This document shows, piece after piece, positions 7,866 through 10,536 of a stretch of DNA of 10,536 nt. This DNA comes from Cylindrotheca closterium (Eukaryota; Bacillariophyta; Bacillariophyceae; Bacillariales; Bacillariaceae). Positions within the stretch are counted from its first letter, which is position 1, and the number at the start of each line of letters is the position of its first letter. The DNA lies in contig CAKOGP040002051.1 of NCBI GenBank assembly GCA_933822405.4, positions 1 to 10,536 on the forward strand, written 5' to 3'. The position numbers were made by a program, and so were the translations under genes. The notes under the pieces were generated by a model. It was not told where the DNA came from and did not search any database. It was given only the letters and a program-made list of their open reading frames with translations.

Positions 7866-9161
7866 CAGTCCAAACCAAGATCAGACTGGATATTGTGGAA
7901 AATCCGTAGCCGTGGTAGAGAACGCTGTGATCGATCAAGTCGGATACTAGTTTGACTTATTTGACTACACATCCAACCAAAATTATACTACAAGAGGCAA
8001 GGCCTCCATCTTTACGATACGACCTGGTTTTGATTACAAATCTTGATATTTTAATATTTATTATTGCTTAATCTACATAGACTAGTGGTATACGCAACAA
8101 AAGTTACCAATTTTGGTCTAGAATACATGGATTTTGAATCATTCAATCAGGGCTCCTGAAATGTTGGGACGGGTCAAGACCAAGGAATCTCATTTCTGCC
8201 GCACCATTGAAAAAAAAACACCCAAAGTCGATACATATAGGTATATTGGTCCTTTTTGTAGTGGTCCTACCGTGTCTGGTTACCGACACGGCGACTGGGA
8301 CACATTCCTGAAAAATTCTGGATTGAATGTCAAATTGACCCCCTAGGTCAAGTAGCTACAGCTCAATCACTTCCACCTTGAAATCTCCCATTCCAAGGTG
8401 CCAAACCTTGTTAGATATACCCATGGACAAATAAAATGTGCCAGAATAAAGAAGATTGAGGAAATTAGGTCAACAATTTGACGATTCCAGAAATTTCAAC
8501 AAATGATTCTTGATTTAGGACAAATCATTGCCTTGGTCCCAAAAAATCTAAACTTTAGGCATCCAAGGGAGACCCTGGTGTGTTGTTGGATGGATAGCTG
8601 TCTAAATGGCGGCCAGGGGGGCCTCCAGAGCGGCAGAAAACCGACAGCACAAAGGAAGGAAATCGCAAAATCTTTCCAAATTAAACAAAGAAAGTGAACC
8701 AATAATGCTCTGTTGTTGTATCAGATACCAATATACCATAATATACCTTGGAGCTCGGCGATCTCTGCATGTGTGGCCCTCTGTGGACCCCAAAGGGCAG
8801 CCTGGCCAAAACAATTCTAACATCGCTTGTTGATTGTGGCATGATTGGGGTAAAACCTAAATTGAATCACGGCTCATGGCTAACCTCTGCTGGAATTTTC
8901 AAGTACTTGGTGCCTTGAGACTTCGTGGGCTCCGAAAATCAAAATAAATCTTCGTTTTGGACGTTGATGGTGGGCTTCAGTGGTCATTTTGGTGACCAAA
9001 GAAACAAACAAGGCCAGATCACGTCATAGAAACAGGATAGCTTATGTAAAGATACAACTACTGTCAGCTGTGCATCAATTTTCTTGAAGTCGGTGATGAC
9101 TGCAAGTGCCTCAAAGCTTACCATCATGGTGAAATCAAATTCATCATCCTTTTTGGTGGAT
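7866..9161. other. Unique 1.3-kb stretch without a recognised gene, between the repeat arms
   Basis: The first part (about 7866-8130) is AT-rich. Short open frames exist, for example 8134-8346 (70 codons, plus), 8606-8833 (75 codons, plus) and 8984-9280 (98 codons, minus), but they overlap one another, show no motif I know and have no repeat partner in the window. An open run of 44 codons (9030-9161, plus) leads into the TGA at 9162 just before the LTR-like block, which could be the tail of a different internal region. Nothing here can be called a gene from sequence alone. Confidence 0.6.
8270..8291. other. Hairpin: 7-bp perfect stem with 8-nt loop
   Basis: CCGTGTC at 8270-8276 pairs with GACACGG at 8285-8291, and the loop TGGTTACC is itself nearly self-complementary. 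There is no U tract after it and no gene next to it, so no function is assigned. Confidence 0.5.
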
Positions 9162-9565
9162 TGAGATATCGGTGTTGTGTACAATACAGTAGGGAATAGT
9201 ACAAAATGTCCCAAAGTACTGCATTCAACAAAGACTTGTCGCAGAGGTTGAATCAAGTTCTGTAGCAAGGGATTTTCCAAGGGAAAATCATTGAACTCAC
9301 TTTTGTGATTGAATTGTCAATTCAAGCCAAACATTAATCAAATAGGAACAATTTCACTCAAAGTATACCTAGACAGAGGAGAACTATTGTCGTGAAAGTG
9401 TTGTACAGTGGATTACAAATTTAGATTGCAGAGAGTTTGTTCTGAGCGCTAAAGGCACTCACAATAGAGCACATTTTGCTTTATTCTAACATTCAATCAC
9501 AAAAGGCAACAAAACAAAAATACCTCAAGAACAGCACTGCCTTATCTACAAAGGAGTGAGTGATT
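9162..9565 (+). repeat. LTR-like block of the plus-strand gag copy
   Basis: From TGAGATATCG at 9162 this stretch follows the spacer of the tandem units (850 downward on the minus strand) with a few percent divergence and small indels, as far as GTGAGTGATT near 9565. Candidate LTR ends TGTTG (9173-9177) and CAACA (9507-9511) correspond to those in the units. The sequence on both sides differs from the units: upstream is not the gag tail and downstream is a different leader. That is the behaviour expected of a shared LTR flanked by different internal parts. A one-base deletion near 9260 and a CGA-to-TGA change at 9249-9251 show decay relative to the unit frame. Confidence 0.55.
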
Positions 9566-9737
9566 CATTGATAATAATAATAACTGAAACATTAATCGAT
9601 TAAATGTGATTGCCGGTAGAAGCTGTGAAGGTCAAGTACTGTGAAGCGACGAGTCAACAACTAGTTTGAACCATTGGAGACATCTGATGGACAGAAGTTG
9701 CTTTAGTCATGATCGAGAGGATCCTAACTCTACCGGC
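9385..9737 (+). repeat. Right arm of the 353-bp inverted repeat
   Basis: Partner of 7513-7865. Paired positions always sum to 17250. The match breaks at 9384 on the inner side, in the middle of the LTR-like block, and at 9738 on the outer side, one base into the ATT-AAT extension of the small module. The right arm continues smoothly into LTR-like sequence inward, so the right copy looks like the original and the left arm like the derived one. Confidence 0.92.
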
Positions 9738-9740
9738 AAT
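9609..9740. mobile_element. Small module with 12-bp terminal inverted repeats (MITE-like), right copy
   Basis: ATTGCCGGTAGA at 9609-9620 is the exact reverse complement of TCTACCGGCAAT at 9729-9740, giving a 132-bp module with no coding capacity. It lies where the tandem units have the first part of gag, and similarity to gag resumes at about 9738 (ATTGAAC). The right inverted end therefore overlaps gag sequence by three bases, which argues for some caution. Only a doubtful TG dinucleotide flanks both sides, so a target-site duplication is not established. Confidence 0.4.
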
Positions 9741-10536
9741 TGAACACTCCAACTCAAACTGAAGCTGTTGCAAGAGAAACAGAGATGGCCCAAAACAAGA
9801 TTCTCTATTCTGCAAAGCTCGACGAGAACAGCGTACTTTGAGACAAACAAGAGAACCGTCAAATCAAACATCATTCTGAAGTCTGTGACAAAGGCGATGG
9901 ATATCAAGCTTTGAGGTGAAGCCAATTTCACGACTACTCTTGAAGATCCGATTGAACTCTTGAAATGTATTGAACAATTCATGAAGAAGAGTGCTGATGC
10001 TGAGTACGATTTCTTGGATTTCTGGGAAGCGAATCAAAAGTTCTTTGCTATGAAGAAAGGAAACACGGAAAACTTGATGCATTTCAAGGAACAATTCTTG
10101 AGACAGACTGAAGTCCTGCAAGATCTATATGGCGTGGCCTGGTTCCGAAATTTTGCAGTCAAGATGAAAGCGTATGCTGCTATTGCTAGCACCAATACTG
10201 CTGCTCAAAACAAGTTCAAGGATGATATCTTTGAAGCCATTCTTGCAACAGGATTTCTGTGCAACTGCAATCGAACGAGAACAGCTCCTCTGATGCTGGA
10301 TCTTCAGACAAACTATTGCAGAGAAGTGGATTATTATCCAAAGACGGTCAGCAAAGCACAAGATATGTTGAAGATTCACATGGAAGTGAGTAAAAATCCG
10401 GGATTGAAGCTCTACCAAGGAAAAGACCAACCTAATAAAGGTAAAGGTAAAGGAAAAGGAAAGGGGAAACCAAAGGATGGAAAGAAGGCAGCATGCTATG
10501 TATGTGGCAACAAAGACCATATGTCTCCAAAATGCC
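9738..10536 (+). pseudogene. Copia-like gag, fourth copy, plus strand, N-terminus replaced and C-terminus beyond the window
   Basis: Similarity to the tandem gag starts at the codons for LNATTQTEA (here with changes), so roughly the first 85 residues are missing and replaced by the variant leader. Relative to the other copies, 11 bp are deleted at 9830/9831, shifting the frame. A TGA at 9912-9914 occupies the same codon as TGA 1901-1903. From 9915 to the window end 207 codons are open, with the gag core, Lys/Gly-rich linker and CYVCGNKDHMSPKC (10494-10535). Against copy 848-2341 I count 15 replacement and 3 silent codon differences over this stretch, so there is no sign of protein-level constraint. 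It is a relic of the same element family in inverted orientation. Confidence 0.82.

Noticed and set aside
8606..8833. 75-codon open frame with a basic N-terminus as a small gene
   Set aside because: Overlapped by open frames on both strands, no motif, no context; indistinguishable from chance.

Overview
The window looks like a repeat-dense piece of a eukaryotic nuclear genome, most likely a diatom or another stramenopile alga. There are no bacterial operons, no rRNA or tRNA genes, and no intact host gene that I can support. The assignment rests on two protein types as I know them: a copia-like gag with one CCHC zinc knuckle, and an RNase H-bearing reverse transcriptase (RT) of the kind abundant in diatom genomes. 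The organism call is inference.

Layout. (1) Positions 1-4195 are a head-to-tail tandem array with a period of exactly 1902 bp (units begin at 1, 1903 and 3805; the third is cut at 4195). Each full unit carries a gag-only reading frame on the minus strand plus a roughly 400-bp LTR-like spacer. There is no protease, integrase, RT or RNase H of its own. The gag frame has no frameshift but contains in-frame stops at fixed places. (2) Positions 4196-7512, on the plus strand, are a 5'- and 3'-truncated RT/RNase H remnant with several frameshifts and stop codons. It lies between minus-oriented pieces of the gag element, as if nested in one. (3) Positions 7513-7865 and 9385-9737 form a 353-bp inverted repeat with only two mismatches, enclosing 1519 bp. 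The arms carry part of the LTR-like spacer, a variant leader with a TTA microsatellite, and a small module with inverted ends. (4) The enclosed part 7866-9161 holds no recognisable gene. (5) Positions 9162-10536 are a fourth, plus-strand copy of the LTR-like block and gag, with an 11-bp deletion, running off the right end.

How it fits together. Nothing here looks like a working gene set. It reads as a nest of defective retroelements: a non-autonomous gag-only element (similar in concept to plant TR-GAG elements) amplified in tandem, invaded by or fused to an RT remnant, then partly duplicated in inverted orientation. Comparison of gag copies shows 15 amino-acid-changing codons against 3 silent ones over 207 codons, so the protein is not visibly under selection. 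Where a comparator exists, stop codons arise by C-to-T change, which fits decay of methylated transposon cytosines. The points most worth checking are the exact tandem period with alternating alleles, the stop positions shared between diverged copies, and the nearly identical inverted repeat.
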